Shown here piece by piece: positions 1 to 8,851 of a stretch of 64,000 bases of DNA. Numbering within the stretch: the first letter of the stretch is position 1; each line of letters starts with the position of its first letter. Position numbers and translations under genes: made by a program. The notes under the pieces are model-generated. The model was given only the letters and a program-made list of their open reading frames with translations, was not told the DNA's origin and ran no database searches. This DNA is from Thermohalobaculum sp965263335 (lineage in GTDB: Bacteria > Pseudomonadota > Alphaproteobacteria > Rhodobacterales > Rhodobacteraceae): contig CBDHHE010000001.1 in the NCBI GenBank assembly GCA_965263335.1, positions 2,976,001 to 3,040,000 of the forward strand, read 5' to 3'.

Positions 1-1
1 C

Positions 2-1006
2 AAGGCCCCCTTCCACATCGCAGGATCGGATGCCTCGGGCATCGTCTGGGCCGTTGGCGACAAGGTCAAGCGATGGAAAGTCGGCGACGAGGTTGTCATC
101 CATTGCAACCAGGACGACGGGGACGATGAGCACTGCAATGGCGGTGATCCGATGTACTCGCCGAGCCAGCGCATCTGGGGCTACGAGACGCCGGACGGGT
201 CGTTTGCACAGTTCACCAATGTTCAGGCACAGCAGCTGATGCCCCGGCCCAAGCATCTGACCTGGGAGGAGAGCGCCTGCTACACGCTGACGCTCGCCAC
301 CGCCTACCGGATGTTGTTCGGGCACGAGCCGCATGACCTCAAACCCGGCCAGAACGTGCTGGTCTGGGGCGCGTCGGGTGGCTTGGGGTCCTATGCGATC
401 CAGCTCATCAACACGGCAGGCGGCAATGCGATCGGCGTGATCTCGGACGAGGACAAGCGCCAATTCGTGCTGGATCTCGGCGCGAAGGGGGTCATCAACC
501 GCAAGGATTTCAACTGCTGGGGTCAGCTGCCGACGGTCAACACGCCCGAGTACAAGGAATGGTTCTCCGAGGCGCGCAAGTTCGGCAAGGCGATCTGGGA
601 CATCACCGGTAAAGGCAACAATGTCGACATGGTGTTCGAGCATCCGGGCGAGGCCACGTTCCCAGTCTCGACCTTCGTCGTCAAGAAAGGCGGCATGGTC
701 GTGATCTGCGCTGGCACCACCGGCTACAATTGCACCTTTGACGTGCGTTACATGTGGATGCACCAGAAGCGCCTGCAGGGCAGCCACTTTGCCCATTTGA
801 AACAGGCCATGGCCGCAAACCAGCTTATGATCGAACGAAGGCTAGACCCCTGCATGTCCGAGGTGTTCGAGTGGCGCGACATCCCACGCGCGCACACCAA
901 GATGATGCGCAACGAGCACGCACCCGGGAACATGGCTGTGCTGGTTTCAGCACCGACCACGGGGCTCAGAACCGTCGAAGACGTGCGCGAAGCCTGGACC
1001 GGCTGA
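2..1006 (+). CDS. ccr: Crotonyl-CoA carboxylase/reductase, 3' part
   Basis: Reductive carboxylation of crotonyl-CoA to ethylmalonyl-CoA with NADPH and CO2, the key step of the ethylmalonyl-CoA pathway for acetyl-CoA assimilation; cytosolic. The window opens inside the gene: 334 codons are visible and about 100 N-terminal residues are missing compared with the usual length of around 430. It is a medium-chain dehydrogenase/reductase: the first visible residues carry the GroES-like part (AGSDASGIVWAVGDKV), followed by a Rossmann nucleotide-binding loop, GASGGLGSYAIQ. The acidic stretch CNQDDGDDEHCNGGDP and the NTPEYKEWF segment are typical of Ccr rather than ordinary quinone reductases. Frame is open from base 2 and ends in TGA. 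Confident call; the true start lies outside the window. Confidence 0.93.
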   Translation, partial: KAPFHIAGSDASGIVWAVGDKVKRWKVGDEVVIHCNQDDGDDEHCNGGDPMYSPSQRIWGYETPDGSFAQFTNVQAQQLMPRPKHLTWEESACYTLTLATAYRMLFGHEPHDLKPGQNVLVWGASGGLGSYAIQLINTAGGNAIGVISDEDKRQFVLDLGAKGVINRKDFNCWGQLPTVNTPEYKEWFSEARKFGKAIWDITGKGNNVDMVFEHPGEATFPVSTFVVKKGGMVVICAGTTGYNCTFDVRYMWMHQKRLQGSHFAHLKQAMAANQLMIERRLDPCMSEVFEWRDIPRAHTKMMRNEHAPGNMAVLVSAPTTGLRTVEDVREAWTG

Positions 1007-1160
1007 CCCAGGGCCACAATCGCCGACCATCACCTCAAGCGGGCGCAGTTTTTTCTGCTGCGGCCGCGCTGCTGTTTTGCTGTATGATTTGCGCGCGCTG
1101 GAGTGCTTCGCGGCATCTGGTGCTCGATTGGGCAAACTGAATTTGATCGAGGACACTTCC

Positions 1161-1802
1161 ATGGGCGATTCCGCGCTCCAGCTTCCCGAGCTTGGCGGCT
1201 CGCTGTTTCGTCGGCCAACCCTGACTCTCGGCGACTACCGGCTCAAACTCGACCCCGAGGTCGAAGCGCTCATGGCGGAGTTCCGCGCGGCGCGCTTCAC
1301 CATCCGCATGCGCAGGGCCTGGTTAAACCCTGATTGGTCGGCACTGGACCGGGACGCCACCCGCGACACACTCTTGAACTTCACGCCACCGACACCGGCG
1401 GCGAGTTGTGCCTGGCGCGCGCCCGGGCGGGGGCCGGAGACGCCCCGTCCGGGGACGGTCGGCGATGTGATGACAGCTGTCTACCGAGTGCCCTGTGTGC
1501 GCCAGTTCGTGGACGGGCATCTCGACCGGGTCGAGCGCCGGGCGCGCCTGATCTGGGACGGAGCATCGACCGGCAGCCGCGTCAGCATCGTGGCGGGGGC
1601 GATTGGCGTCGTGGGGGCCGGGATCGCGCTCGGACCGCTCAGCGGGCGTGAATTGCCGGTGCCAGGCATCCCTGGTCTCAGCGCCACCGTGTCGCTTGGC
1701 ATGGACGCGTTGCCGCCAGGGGCACCTCCCTCGGTCGCAGAGGGCGCGTTCTCGTTCGGGCTCAGCATGGACTTGGCCGAGGTCATCGACATCCTGAAGT
1801 GA
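1161..1802 (+). CDS. Uncharacterised 213-aa protein coupled to the downstream helicase
   Basis: I do not recognise the family. The start ATG at 1161 is chosen because the open frame upstream to 1077 has no clear ribosome-binding site. The first half is basic and rich in Arg and Pro; around residues 150–175 there is a Gly/Ala/Val-rich hydrophobic stretch (SIVAGAIGVVGAGIALG) that could be a membrane segment or a buried glycine-rich loop. The last codons overlap the GTG start of the next gene by four bases (GTGA), so the two are probably translationally coupled and act together. It lies 155 bases after ccr on the same strand. It may be a partner of the RecD-like helicase; that is inference from coupling only. 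Confidence 0.6.
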   Translation: MGDSALQLPELGGSLFRRPTLTLGDYRLKLDPEVEALMAEFRAARFTIRMRRAWLNPDWSALDRDATRDTLLNFTPPTPAASCAWRAPGRGPETPRPGTVGDVMTAVYRVPCVRQFVDGHLDRVERRARLIWDGASTGSRVSIVAGAIGVVGAGIALGPLSGRELPVPGIPGLSATVSLGMDALPPGAPPSVAEGAFSFGLSMDLAEVIDILK

Positions 1803-3373
1803 ACGCTCTGGCGTTGGTGCACCGAACATCCTACGAAGGCGCCATGTTCGAGCAGGCACACGAGCGCGTCGATTTTTCGGAAGATCAGCAGGCTGCATGG
1901 GCTGCGGTCGCCGAACGTCTGGCGGCCTATGGGATCGATCTGGGTGCGGGCAAAACAACGCCCAGGGTCGAAGACAAGAGCCCATCGCAGGTGATGGCCA
2001 TCACGGGCAAAGCCGGATCGGGCAAGACCGTGTTGCTTGCTGGCCTCGCCCACAAGCTGGAGGAGATCGGGCTCAACGCCATCAGAGCCGACTGGGAGGG
2101 TCGCAAGCATCGCAGCAAGCGTTCATTCGCCGTTCTCGCCCCGACCAACAAGGCTGCAAGCGTGCTGCGCGCCAAGGGTGTGCCGGCGACGACCATTCAC
2201 CGGATCATTTACACACCGGTCTATGACCCGGAATATGAGAAGCTGGCCGAATGGCTCGAGGGCGAGCGCAAGACTCGCCCGACCATCGAGGGGCTTGCAG
2301 AGACCGCACTCGACCGTGCAGCCGCCTTCTTCAAGGAGCACAACTCGGTCGCTGGTGCCTTTGCGGCAGCAGGGCTGAGGGGCGCCGATTTCATCACCGG
2401 ATGGAAGCGTCGCGACGATCCGCTCGACATTGCTCTGGTGGACGAGAGCTCGATGCTGGACCAGAGCCAGCTCGACGATCTGAAGGAGATCTTCGGGCTG
2501 ATTGTTCTCTTTGGCGATCCCGCACAGCTGGCCCCGGTTTCGGGCGGTGCCAATCGTGGCGAGATGATTTTCACACGGCTGCCGGAAAATCAGGTGATGA
2601 GCCTGGCACGCGTCCATCGTCAGGCCGCCGACAATCCGATCCTCGATCTGGCGCATATGCTGGGAGACACAGCGCTTGCCTTTGAGGACTTTGAAGAGGC
2701 GGTGCGCGACGCCGCGCGCAACGACGACCGGGTGCGGATCACACAGCGTGCAGACGCCGAGTTGATGTGCCGTTGCCCTGTGCTTGTCTGGCGCAACAAG
2801 ACGCGCATTCGTCTGATCAATGCATTTCGTACAGCGCACCAGGTTCCGAGCCACGGCCTGATGCCCGGCGAGCCTTTGATCTGCGACGGGCTGGAACTGC
2901 CGCTAAAGCAGCGCAAGCAGCGCATGGACCTCGAGGCCCGGGGCCTGATCAAAGGCGCCCAGGCCACCTATCTCGGGCCCGGCCGTAAGCCCGGGTTCGC
3001 CCGGGTCAACATCCACGGCAGCGACGAACCCGGCATCTCCGTGGCATCGATCATCCAGATCGAAAGCCCCGATGAGGAAGACCCCCGGATCATCACCGCC
3101 GCGCGCTCCGGCGCCGTGTTTCTGCATGGTGCCGCCTGCACAACCCACAAGGCACAGGGATCGCAGTGGCCCGAGGTGCAGGTCTTCGCACCTGACCTTT
3201 GGGCGGCCGCACGTTCCGGAGCGGAAGAGGCCGGCCTGCAGCTCTGGAAGCGGCTTGCCTATGTCGCAATCACCCGCGCCGAGGAACGGTTGATCTGGGT
3301 CACCCGTTACATGATCTCGCGTCCCGAAGAGCCGTTGGGGGCCACAAGCGAGCTGCCCCTCAGCGGCGCTTGA
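1799..3373 (+). CDS. RecD-like superfamily 1 ATP-dependent DNA helicase
   Basis: A 524-aa helicase of the RecD/TraA/Pif1-like type, expected to unwind DNA with ATP. Visible motifs are Walker A GKAGSGKT (residues 70–77), motif Ia around APTNKAA, Walker B VDESSML (about 214–220), motif III GDPAQLAPV (about 239–247), and the C-terminal UvrD_C_2 region with THKAQGSQW and VAITRAEERL. There is no N-terminal extension like that of RecD proper and no recB or recC nearby, so it is a stand-alone RecD-like protein, not an exonuclease V subunit. Translation starts at GTG 1799, overlapping the previous stop by four bases; ATG 1844 (residue 16) is an alternative. Confidence 0.85.
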   Translation: MNALALVHRTSYEGAMFEQAHERVDFSEDQQAAWAAVAERLAAYGIDLGAGKTTPRVEDKSPSQVMAITGKAGSGKTVLLAGLAHKLEEIGLNAIRADWEGRKHRSKRSFAVLAPTNKAASVLRAKGVPATTIHRIIYTPVYDPEYEKLAEWLEGERKTRPTIEGLAETALDRAAAFFKEHNSVAGAFAAAGLRGADFITGWKRRDDPLDIALVDESSMLDQSQLDDLKEIFGLIVLFGDPAQLAPVSGGANRGEMIFTRLPENQVMSLARVHRQAADNPILDLAHMLGDTALAFEDFEEAVRDAARNDDRVRITQRADAELMCRCPVLVWRNKTRIRLINAFRTAHQVPSHGLMPGEPLICDGLELPLKQRKQRMDLEARGLIKGAQATYLGPGRKPGFARVNIHGSDEPGISVASIIQIESPDEEDPRIITAARSGAVFLHGAACTTHKAQGSQWPEVQVFAPDLWAAARSGAEEAGLQLWKRLAYVAITRAEERLIWVTRYMISRPEEPLGATSELPLSGA

Positions 3374-3428
3374 AACGGGGATCGCGCTCGAAGATGTTGG
3401 CCAGGCCGCAACCGCGCGAGGAGAACCT

Positions 3429-4904
3429 ATGAAACGAACACTGCGCATCCTCGCGATCGTCCTGCTTTTGGTCGCTGTCGGTTGGAGTGCTGTCTGGTAT
3501 CTTGGCCGCGGTCAGGTCGAGGAGCGCCTGGATCTGGAGCTCGCGCGTCTGGGGACGGCTGGCTGGACAGTGACGACAGACGATCGCTCGATCGGCGGCT
3601 TCCCGTTCGGATACCGCGTCCGATTGGAGAAGGTCGCGGCGATCAATGGCAAGTCGGGGGTGCTTGTGCAGTTGCCCTGGCTTGAGGCGGATGGCGGTGC
3701 GGGGGCGCCGATCACGCTGCATTTGCCAGAAACGGCGGAGGCGACCATTCCCGTTTCCGAACAGCTCAGGCGCAGCGATCCGAACCTGCCCAAGACGTTG
3801 AAGGTAACGGCGCACTCTCAGGAAATGATGGTGCAGATGGCATCGAGCGCCGAAGGCGCGCAAAGCTATGCCGTCAACGCGGGCGAGGCCGGACTGCTGA
3901 TCGACGAGCCGTCGCTCGGCGGGCGTTCCCTGATCGCGCTCGTGGGTCTTGATGCGAGTGTGGACGTGACCCCAGGCGCAGTCTCCAAGTTTCGCCTCGC
4001 TGCCGAGGAAACACTGATCGATCGTGTGACGGCAAACGGTGAACAGTCGGCACAGATCACCCAGGACGAGGTGTCGCTGGTGGGCGAGACGGACCTCACT
4101 TCGCTGGGAGGTCTCTACACCGCGTTCTATCAGGGAGCAGAAGGTCGCCTTGAAGGGGCGCTGCAAACCGGACGCAGCACATTTTCGGTCAGCGCGCTGG
4201 CCGGTGAGGATCAGAGCGATCGGCTTGATCTGGTGGCGGGCTCGTCAACGGCCCTGATAACTCTTGATACCGGTCAGATAGAGTTCAAGGGCGCAGGACG
4301 GGCCAATCTCTGGACACTCACCCCGGCCAATCCGACCACGCCCTACCGCGGCACGATGAGCCTCGACACGGTTGAGACGATCCTCTCGCTTCCAACCGCT
4401 CCGTCCGAGGACCCGGCACCGTCTCAGCTTCGCCTCGCTCTCACACAGGTTACGGCCGACGACACGCTGTGGGAGTCGCTCGACCCCGAAAGCAAGCTTG
4501 AGCGGGATCCCGCTCGGCTGGTGCTCGATCTCGAAGGGACAGTCCTCGTCACGCAGCGACTTGATCAGATGTTGCCGGGTCAAGCGCCGCCCTTCGAACC
4601 CGCGAACGTCTCGGTGAAAGACTTCGAGCTCAGCCTGTTCGGCGCCCGTGGCACCGCCAGTGGCGATCTCGACGTGCTTCAGCCGATCTCGCTGCCGCTG
4701 GGCACGCTGAACGTCCAGTTTCGCGGCGCGGAAGCACTGATCGCAAATCTTGCCACGACCCGACTCATCGATCCGCAGATGGCTGAGACTGCACAGGCGA
4801 TGCTGGAGGTCTATACCCGTCCGGGCGAGAGCACAGAGCAGCGCGTGACTGAGATTGAGTTTGGCACCGAAGGCATCGAGATCAACGGTCGACCGGTGCC
4901 ATAG
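3429..4904 (+). CDS. DUF2125 family envelope protein
   Basis: A 491-aa protein with an uncleaved signal anchor or signal peptide at residues 5–25 (LRILAIVLLLVAVGWSAVWYL) followed by a large soluble, probably periplasmic domain. The early motif with GGFPFGYRVRL is characteristic of the DUF2125 family found in alphaproteobacteria. Function is unknown; the fold is thought to resemble large bridge-like or AsmA-like envelope proteins, but this is not established here. ATG at 3429 is preceded by a purine-rich GAGGAGAA. It is 55 bases downstream of the helicase on the same strand and convergent with the YegP-like gene. Confidence 0.82.
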   Translation: MKRTLRILAIVLLLVAVGWSAVWYLGRGQVEERLDLELARLGTAGWTVTTDDRSIGGFPFGYRVRLEKVAAINGKSGVLVQLPWLEADGGAGAPITLHLPETAEATIPVSEQLRRSDPNLPKTLKVTAHSQEMMVQMASSAEGAQSYAVNAGEAGLLIDEPSLGGRSLIALVGLDASVDVTPGAVSKFRLAAEETLIDRVTANGEQSAQITQDEVSLVGETDLTSLGGLYTAFYQGAEGRLEGALQTGRSTFSVSALAGEDQSDRLDLVAGSSTALITLDTGQIEFKGAGRANLWTLTPANPTTPYRGTMSLDTVETILSLPTAPSEDPAPSQLRLALTQVTADDTLWESLDPESKLERDPARLVLDLEGTVLVTQRLDQMLPGQAPPFEPANVSVKDFELSLFGARGTASGDLDVLQPISLPLGTLNVQFRGAEALIANLATTRLIDPQMAETAQAMLEVYTRPGESTEQRVTEIEFGTEGIEINGRPVP

Positions 4905-4930
4905 GAAGGCGCTGCGTGTCGTCTGCGATC

Positions 4931-4957
4931 GGGCCGCAACGCGTTGGCGAGCGGCCC
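4931..4957. terminator. Possible bidirectional terminator hairpin
   Basis: A 7-bp inverted repeat (gggccgc / gcggccc) with a 13-base loop lies in the 60-base space between two convergent genes (DUF2125 and YegP-like). There is no clear T-run on either side, so it would be a weak or Rho-assisted terminator. Confidence 0.35.
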
Positions 4958-4964
4958 AAGAAAT

Positions 4965-5276
4965 CTAGGCTTGATATCCCTGACGCACAGCGTTGGATTC
5001 GGCGTCTTTCTTCTTTGCGTAGCCTTCGGACGACGCACCGATGATATTGCCGTTCGAGGACTTTCTGCGCCATCGATACTCGCCGCGCTTGTCCTTGTAG
5101 AACTCCCACTTGTCCTTGGGATTGGGCCCGCGGTTCATGTTGGCTTCACAGTCCTTCTTGGACTTGTAGCCTTCAGATGCGGCGCCCACGATCTGGCCGT
5201 TCTTGGCCTTCCGCCGCCAGCGGAATTCTCCGCGCTTGTCCTTGTAGACTTCGAAAGTATCGTCTTCGCCGGCCAT
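4965..5276 (-). CDS. YegP-like DUF1508 protein with two repeats
   Basis: A 103-aa basic cytosolic protein made of two tandem DUF1508 units. Each unit has the pattern KDKRGEFRWRRKAKNGQIVG (or its near copy) followed by a SEGYKSKKD-type helix; units are at about residues 10–45 and 57–95. Proteins of this family (E. coli YegP) are small and of unknown role. The ATG at 5276 is preferred because it begins a compact domain (MAGEDDTFEVYKDKRG); the upstream 15-residue extension is Cys/Arg rich and unlike the family. Confidence 0.85.
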   Translation of the reverse strand: MAGEDDTFEVYKDKRGEFRWRRKAKNGQIVGAASEGYKSKKDCEANMNRGPNPKDKWEFYKDKRGEYRWRRKSSNGNIIGASSEGYAKKKDAESNAVRQGYQA

Positions 5277-5434
5277 GTATAGCTCCCTGTTCCGGAATCG
5301 TCGTGCTTTGCAGACACACACTCAACGCCGCTTTACGCGATCTGGGCGGTCACAATGGTCAAAGCGCTCACGCGCTTCAAGCCGGAATGTGACGATGTCC
5401 ATCTTCGATATGCTGAATTACCAGAATGTCACAA

Positions 5435-6742
5435 TCAGCCGGAAGTAGCGGGCGCCGTTACGGTAAAAAGGAGACCTTCTACTTGCTGTCCCAACTCGCG
5501 ACGAAGAACTTCGTGCGCGAGATTGCCCGGAATCAAACCTGCCGTCTCTGCCGCGGCGCAGACATATGCGGGATTGTGGACATAGCGCCCGCTTTGTTGA
5601 AGTTCGTATCCGGGCGGATTGGGAGTGTCCGCGCGTTCGACGGTTGCGATCAAGCACCCTCCTGGCTTCAGGGTCGGTCTTAGCGCCGAAAACATCTCCT
5701 CCAACGGCCCGAAGTAGCAAAGCACATCGGTCGAGATCGCCAGATCGAAGCAAGCCGGCGGCGCTTCGCTGAGGAAGCTCACCAGCTCGCATTCCACAAG
5801 GTAGTCGTAGACGTTCCGCGTCGCGGCCTTCTGCAACATGCCCGGTGAGAGATCGACCCCGGTGAGTTTCACCGCGTTTTCGCGGATCAGCGGACCGCAG
5901 AGCCCGGTGCCGCAGCCAAGGTCGACCACATCCTTGAACGGCGCGCCATCGCCGCGAAGCGCTGTGACCGCGTCGGTGATCAGCGCGGGTGCTCTATAAT
6001 CCAGCTGATGAAGGATATCGTCGAAAGTCGCGGCGAAATCGTTGAAGTGATCCCTCACATACCCGTCGCTTGCACGATCCACCGCCTCGCCGCGCACCGC
6101 TGACAGCTGAAAGCGCGCCACCTCGTCGTGCGGCTTCTCGGCAAGCCGCATCTCCAGTACCTCCGCGGCCCGTTCTTCTCGTCCAAGGCGGCAGAGGACC
6201 CGAGCGTACCACACCGGGTCCGACCACTTCTGAGCGCCGAGCCGTATACAGGTGTCGAGCGCATCTGCAGCGTCTTCATGTCGGCCGGTCAGGAGATAGG
6301 TCATGCCGAGATTGTGCCAGGATTCCGCGTGGTCAGGTGCGAGTTCGACCGCCTTCTCGAGCACGTTGATCGCCTCCTCACCACGCCGCACACGGCGCAG
6401 CAGGACACCGACATTGTTCCAGGAGTCTACGTGCCCGCCATCGATTCCGATCGCAGCCGCATAAGCGTCGAGCGCCTCCTCGAAGCGACCAACGCGCCTG
6501 AGGATGTTGCCGAGGTTGTTGTGAGGCGCCGGGTTTCCACCGAACACGTCGATTGATCTGCGGATCAGATCAATTGCGGCTTCTGGCCGGTCGCGTTCGT
6601 ACTCCAGCAGGCCAAGGAAATGCAGCGCGTCCGGCTGGTCGGGGTGAAGCTCGAGCACCCCATTGTATGCCTTCTCAGCCTCTTCGGCGCGCCCATCCCG
6701 GTGCGCTGCGATCCCGGCCTTCAGTGCTGCGTCGATGTCCAT
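5435..6742 (-). CDS. TPR-repeat class I SAM-dependent methyltransferase
   Basis: A 435-aa fusion: residues 1–200 are tetratricopeptide repeats (for example HFLGLLEYERDRPEAAIDLI and NLGNILRRVGRFEEALDAYA), and residues 225–430 are a class I methyltransferase with motif I VVDLGCGTGLCGP. Such fusions are common in alphaproteobacteria; the TPR part presumably binds the protein or lipid acceptor, which cannot be read from the sequence. ATG 6742 (MDIDAALKAG) is chosen over an upstream frame extension. It lies downstream of ftsH on the same strand but after an apparent terminator, so it is likely a separate transcription unit. Confidence 0.85.
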   Translation of the reverse strand: MDIDAALKAGIAAHRDGRAEEAEKAYNGVLELHPDQPDALHFLGLLEYERDRPEAAIDLIRRSIDVFGGNPAPHNNLGNILRRVGRFEEALDAYAAAIGIDGGHVDSWNNVGVLLRRVRRGEEAINVLEKAVELAPDHAESWHNLGMTYLLTGRHEDAADALDTCIRLGAQKWSDPVWYARVLCRLGREERAAEVLEMRLAEKPHDEVARFQLSAVRGEAVDRASDGYVRDHFNDFAATFDDILHQLDYRAPALITDAVTALRGDGAPFKDVVDLGCGTGLCGPLIRENAVKLTGVDLSPGMLQKAATRNVYDYLVECELVSFLSEAPPACFDLAISTDVLCYFGPLEEMFSALRPTLKPGGCLIATVERADTPNPPGYELQQSGRYVHNPAYVCAAAETAGLIPGNLAHEVLRRELGQQVEGLLFTVTAPATSG

Positions 6743-6804
6743 GCCGCGCCTCCCGTGGTGCGGCAATCAAAGTGGCGGCTCGGAGAAAAAGGCACAAGAG
6801 GGAA

Positions 6805-6829
6805 GCACCCCGCATATCGAGCGGGGTGC
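6805..6829 (-). terminator. Rho-independent terminator after ftsH
   Basis: A perfect 9-bp stem (gcaccccgc / gcggggtgc, loop 7) starts seven bases after the ftsH stop and is followed, on the minus strand, by a moderately T-rich tract including ttttt at about 6786–6790. Confidence 0.72.
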
Positions 6830-6836
6830 GCTGAAA

Positions 6837-8756
6837 TCAGCCCTGTGGCTGTGGTTCCATCCCGGGGTCGGGATCGTTGCGCTTCGGTTTGCCCGTCTTC
6901 GGGATCGCCGAGTGCCCGCCGTCCCCATGGGCTTGGGGCGGATCGGTGTCGTCCGAACGAACGATCGGCTCGCCCTTGATCACCTTGGCGATCTCATCAT
7001 GCGTGAGGGTCTCGTATTCAAGGAGGCCCTGCGCCAGACGCTCGAACTCGTCGGACTTCTCGGTGAGGATGCCCCGGGCAGTCTCGTAGGCCTGGTCGAT
7101 CAGACCACGCACTTCCTCCTCGATGGTGCGTTGCGTGTCGCTCGATATCTGAGACGCGCCGGCAGTGTAGGCACCGAGGAAACTCTCCTGCTGGTTGGCG
7201 TAGTCAATGTTTCCGACTTTGTCTGACATGCCAAACCGGGTCACCATCGCGCGGGCGATCTTCGAGACATGCTGGATGTCCGAGACCGCGCCCGACGTCA
7301 CGTTGTCCTCACCGAACTTGATCACCTCGGCGGCTTTCCCGGCCATCGCCATAGCAAGCTGAGACGTATACTTGGTCTTCGACGTCGAGTAGCTGTCGCG
7401 CTCGGGAACACTCATCACGAGACCCAGCGCCCGTCCGCGCGGAATGATCGTGGCTTTGTAGATCGGATCATGCTGAGGCATGTACCACCCCACCAGGGCG
7501 TGTCCGGCCTCGTGATACGCGGTCTTCTCTTTCTCCTCGTCGGTCATGACCATCGAGCGGCGCTCGGCCCCCATCATGACCTTGTCCTTGGCGAACTCGA
7601 AATCGTCCATGGTCACGAGACGCTTGTCGGCCCGGGCAGCAGCCAGCGCGGCCTCGTTCACCAGGTTCGCCAGATCGGCGCCCGAAAAACCAGGGGTCGA
7701 GCGGGCGATGTCGCGCAAATTCACGTTCGGCGCCAGCGGCACCTTGCGCGCGTGGACCTGGAGGATCTTCTCGCGTCCCACGATGTCGGGATTGGTCACC
7801 GTGACCTGCCGGTCAAAGCGGCCCGGGCGCAACAGCGCGGGATCGAGCACGTCCGGACGGTTGGTGGCAGCAATCAGGATGACACCCTCGTTCGCTTCAA
7901 AGCCGTCCATCTCGACCAGAAGCTGGTTGAGTGTCTGCTCGCGCTCGTCGTTGCCTCCGCCATAGCCGACACCACGGTGCCGGCCCACTGCATCGATCTC
8001 ATCGATGAACACGATGCAAGGCGCGTTCTTCTTGGCCTGCTCGAACATGTCGCGGACGCGCGAGGCACCGACGCCGACGAACATCTCAACGAAATCCGAA
8101 CCCGAGATGGTGAAGAACGGCACGCCTGCTTCACCGGCGATGGCGCGCGCGAGCAGCGTCTTACCGGTACCCGGCGGGCCAACAAGCAGCGCCCCCTTCG
8201 GGATTTTGCCGCCGAGCCGCGAGTACTTCTGCGGATCCTTCAGGAACTCGACGATCTCCTCGAGTTCCTCCTTCGCTTCGTCGATCCCGGCGACATCATC
8301 GAACGTGACCTTGCCGGAACGCTCGGTGAGCAGCTTGGCCTTGGACTTGCCGAACCCCATCGCGCCACGTCCACCGCCCTGCATCCGGTTGATCATGAAG
8401 AACCAGAACGCGATCAGAATCAGCATCGGGATCATGTAGGCGCCGAGCACGGACAGGAAGCCACGCTCCTGCGGCTTGGCGTTTATCTCGACGCCCTTTT
8501 CTTGCAGGTCATCGATGATATCGGCATCGAAGGGCTGGATCGTCGTAAAGCGTCGGTTGTCGCTGGTCGTGAACTCGATGTTCTCGCCATCGATGGTGAC
8601 CGTCGACACCTCGCCCGCCTCGACACGCTTCAGGAAGTCAGAGAACGAGAGCTGGCTGCTTCGTCCAGAGCCGGTTCCATCCTGGAGCACGCTGAAGAGC
8701 GTAACCAGCAGCAGGATCAGAATGGCCCAGAAGGCCAGATTTTTCGCGTTACCCAA
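6837..8756 (-). CDS. ftsH: ATP-dependent zinc metalloprotease FtsH
   Basis: Membrane-anchored hexameric AAA+ protease that degrades misfolded membrane proteins and short-lived regulators. In the 639-aa product: TM1 at about 6–24, periplasmic domain, TM2 at about 103–122, Walker A GPPGTGKT (193–200), Walker B IVFIDEIDA, second region of homology with RPGRFDRQ, zinc site HEAGH (415–419), and an acidic/Pro-rich tail. I place the start at TTG 8756 because it gives the family N-terminus (M)GNAKNLAFW and has GAGG eight bases upstream. The frame extends to another TTG at 8795 but no ATG is available. It ends the ruvC-to-ftsH gene run, 95 bases after tilS. Confidence 0.95.
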   Translation of the reverse strand: MGNAKNLAFWAILILLLVTLFSVLQDGTGSGRSSQLSFSDFLKRVEAGEVSTVTIDGENIEFTTSDNRRFTTIQPFDADIIDDLQEKGVEINAKPQERGFLSVLGAYMIPMLILIAFWFFMINRMQGGGRGAMGFGKSKAKLLTERSGKVTFDDVAGIDEAKEELEEIVEFLKDPQKYSRLGGKIPKGALLVGPPGTGKTLLARAIAGEAGVPFFTISGSDFVEMFVGVGASRVRDMFEQAKKNAPCIVFIDEIDAVGRHRGVGYGGGNDEREQTLNQLLVEMDGFEANEGVILIAATNRPDVLDPALLRPGRFDRQVTVTNPDIVGREKILQVHARKVPLAPNVNLRDIARSTPGFSGADLANLVNEAALAAARADKRLVTMDDFEFAKDKVMMGAERRSMVMTDEEKEKTAYHEAGHALVGWYMPQHDPIYKATIIPRGRALGLVMSVPERDSYSTSKTKYTSQLAMAMAGKAAEVIKFGEDNVTSGAVSDIQHVSKIARAMVTRFGMSDKVGNIDYANQQESFLGAYTAGASQISSDTQRTIEEEVRGLIDQAYETARGILTEKSDEFERLAQGLLEYETLTHDEIAKVIKGEPIVRSDDTDPPQAHGDGGHSAIPKTGKPKRNDPDPGMEPQPQG

Positions 8757-8851
8757 GGTCTTTTCCTCTTGGCCATTCGGCTTTCTCGGGTTCAAGCGGC
8801 CCGATCACCGGCGACGATCTTCATAGCCCCACTGTAGGGCGTTTTCGAGGC

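Noticed and set aside
7269..8837. Long open frame (522 codons) on the plus strand opposite ftsH
   Set aside because: High-GC codon bias opens antisense frames. The product has no domain, and ftsH on the minus strand is unambiguous.
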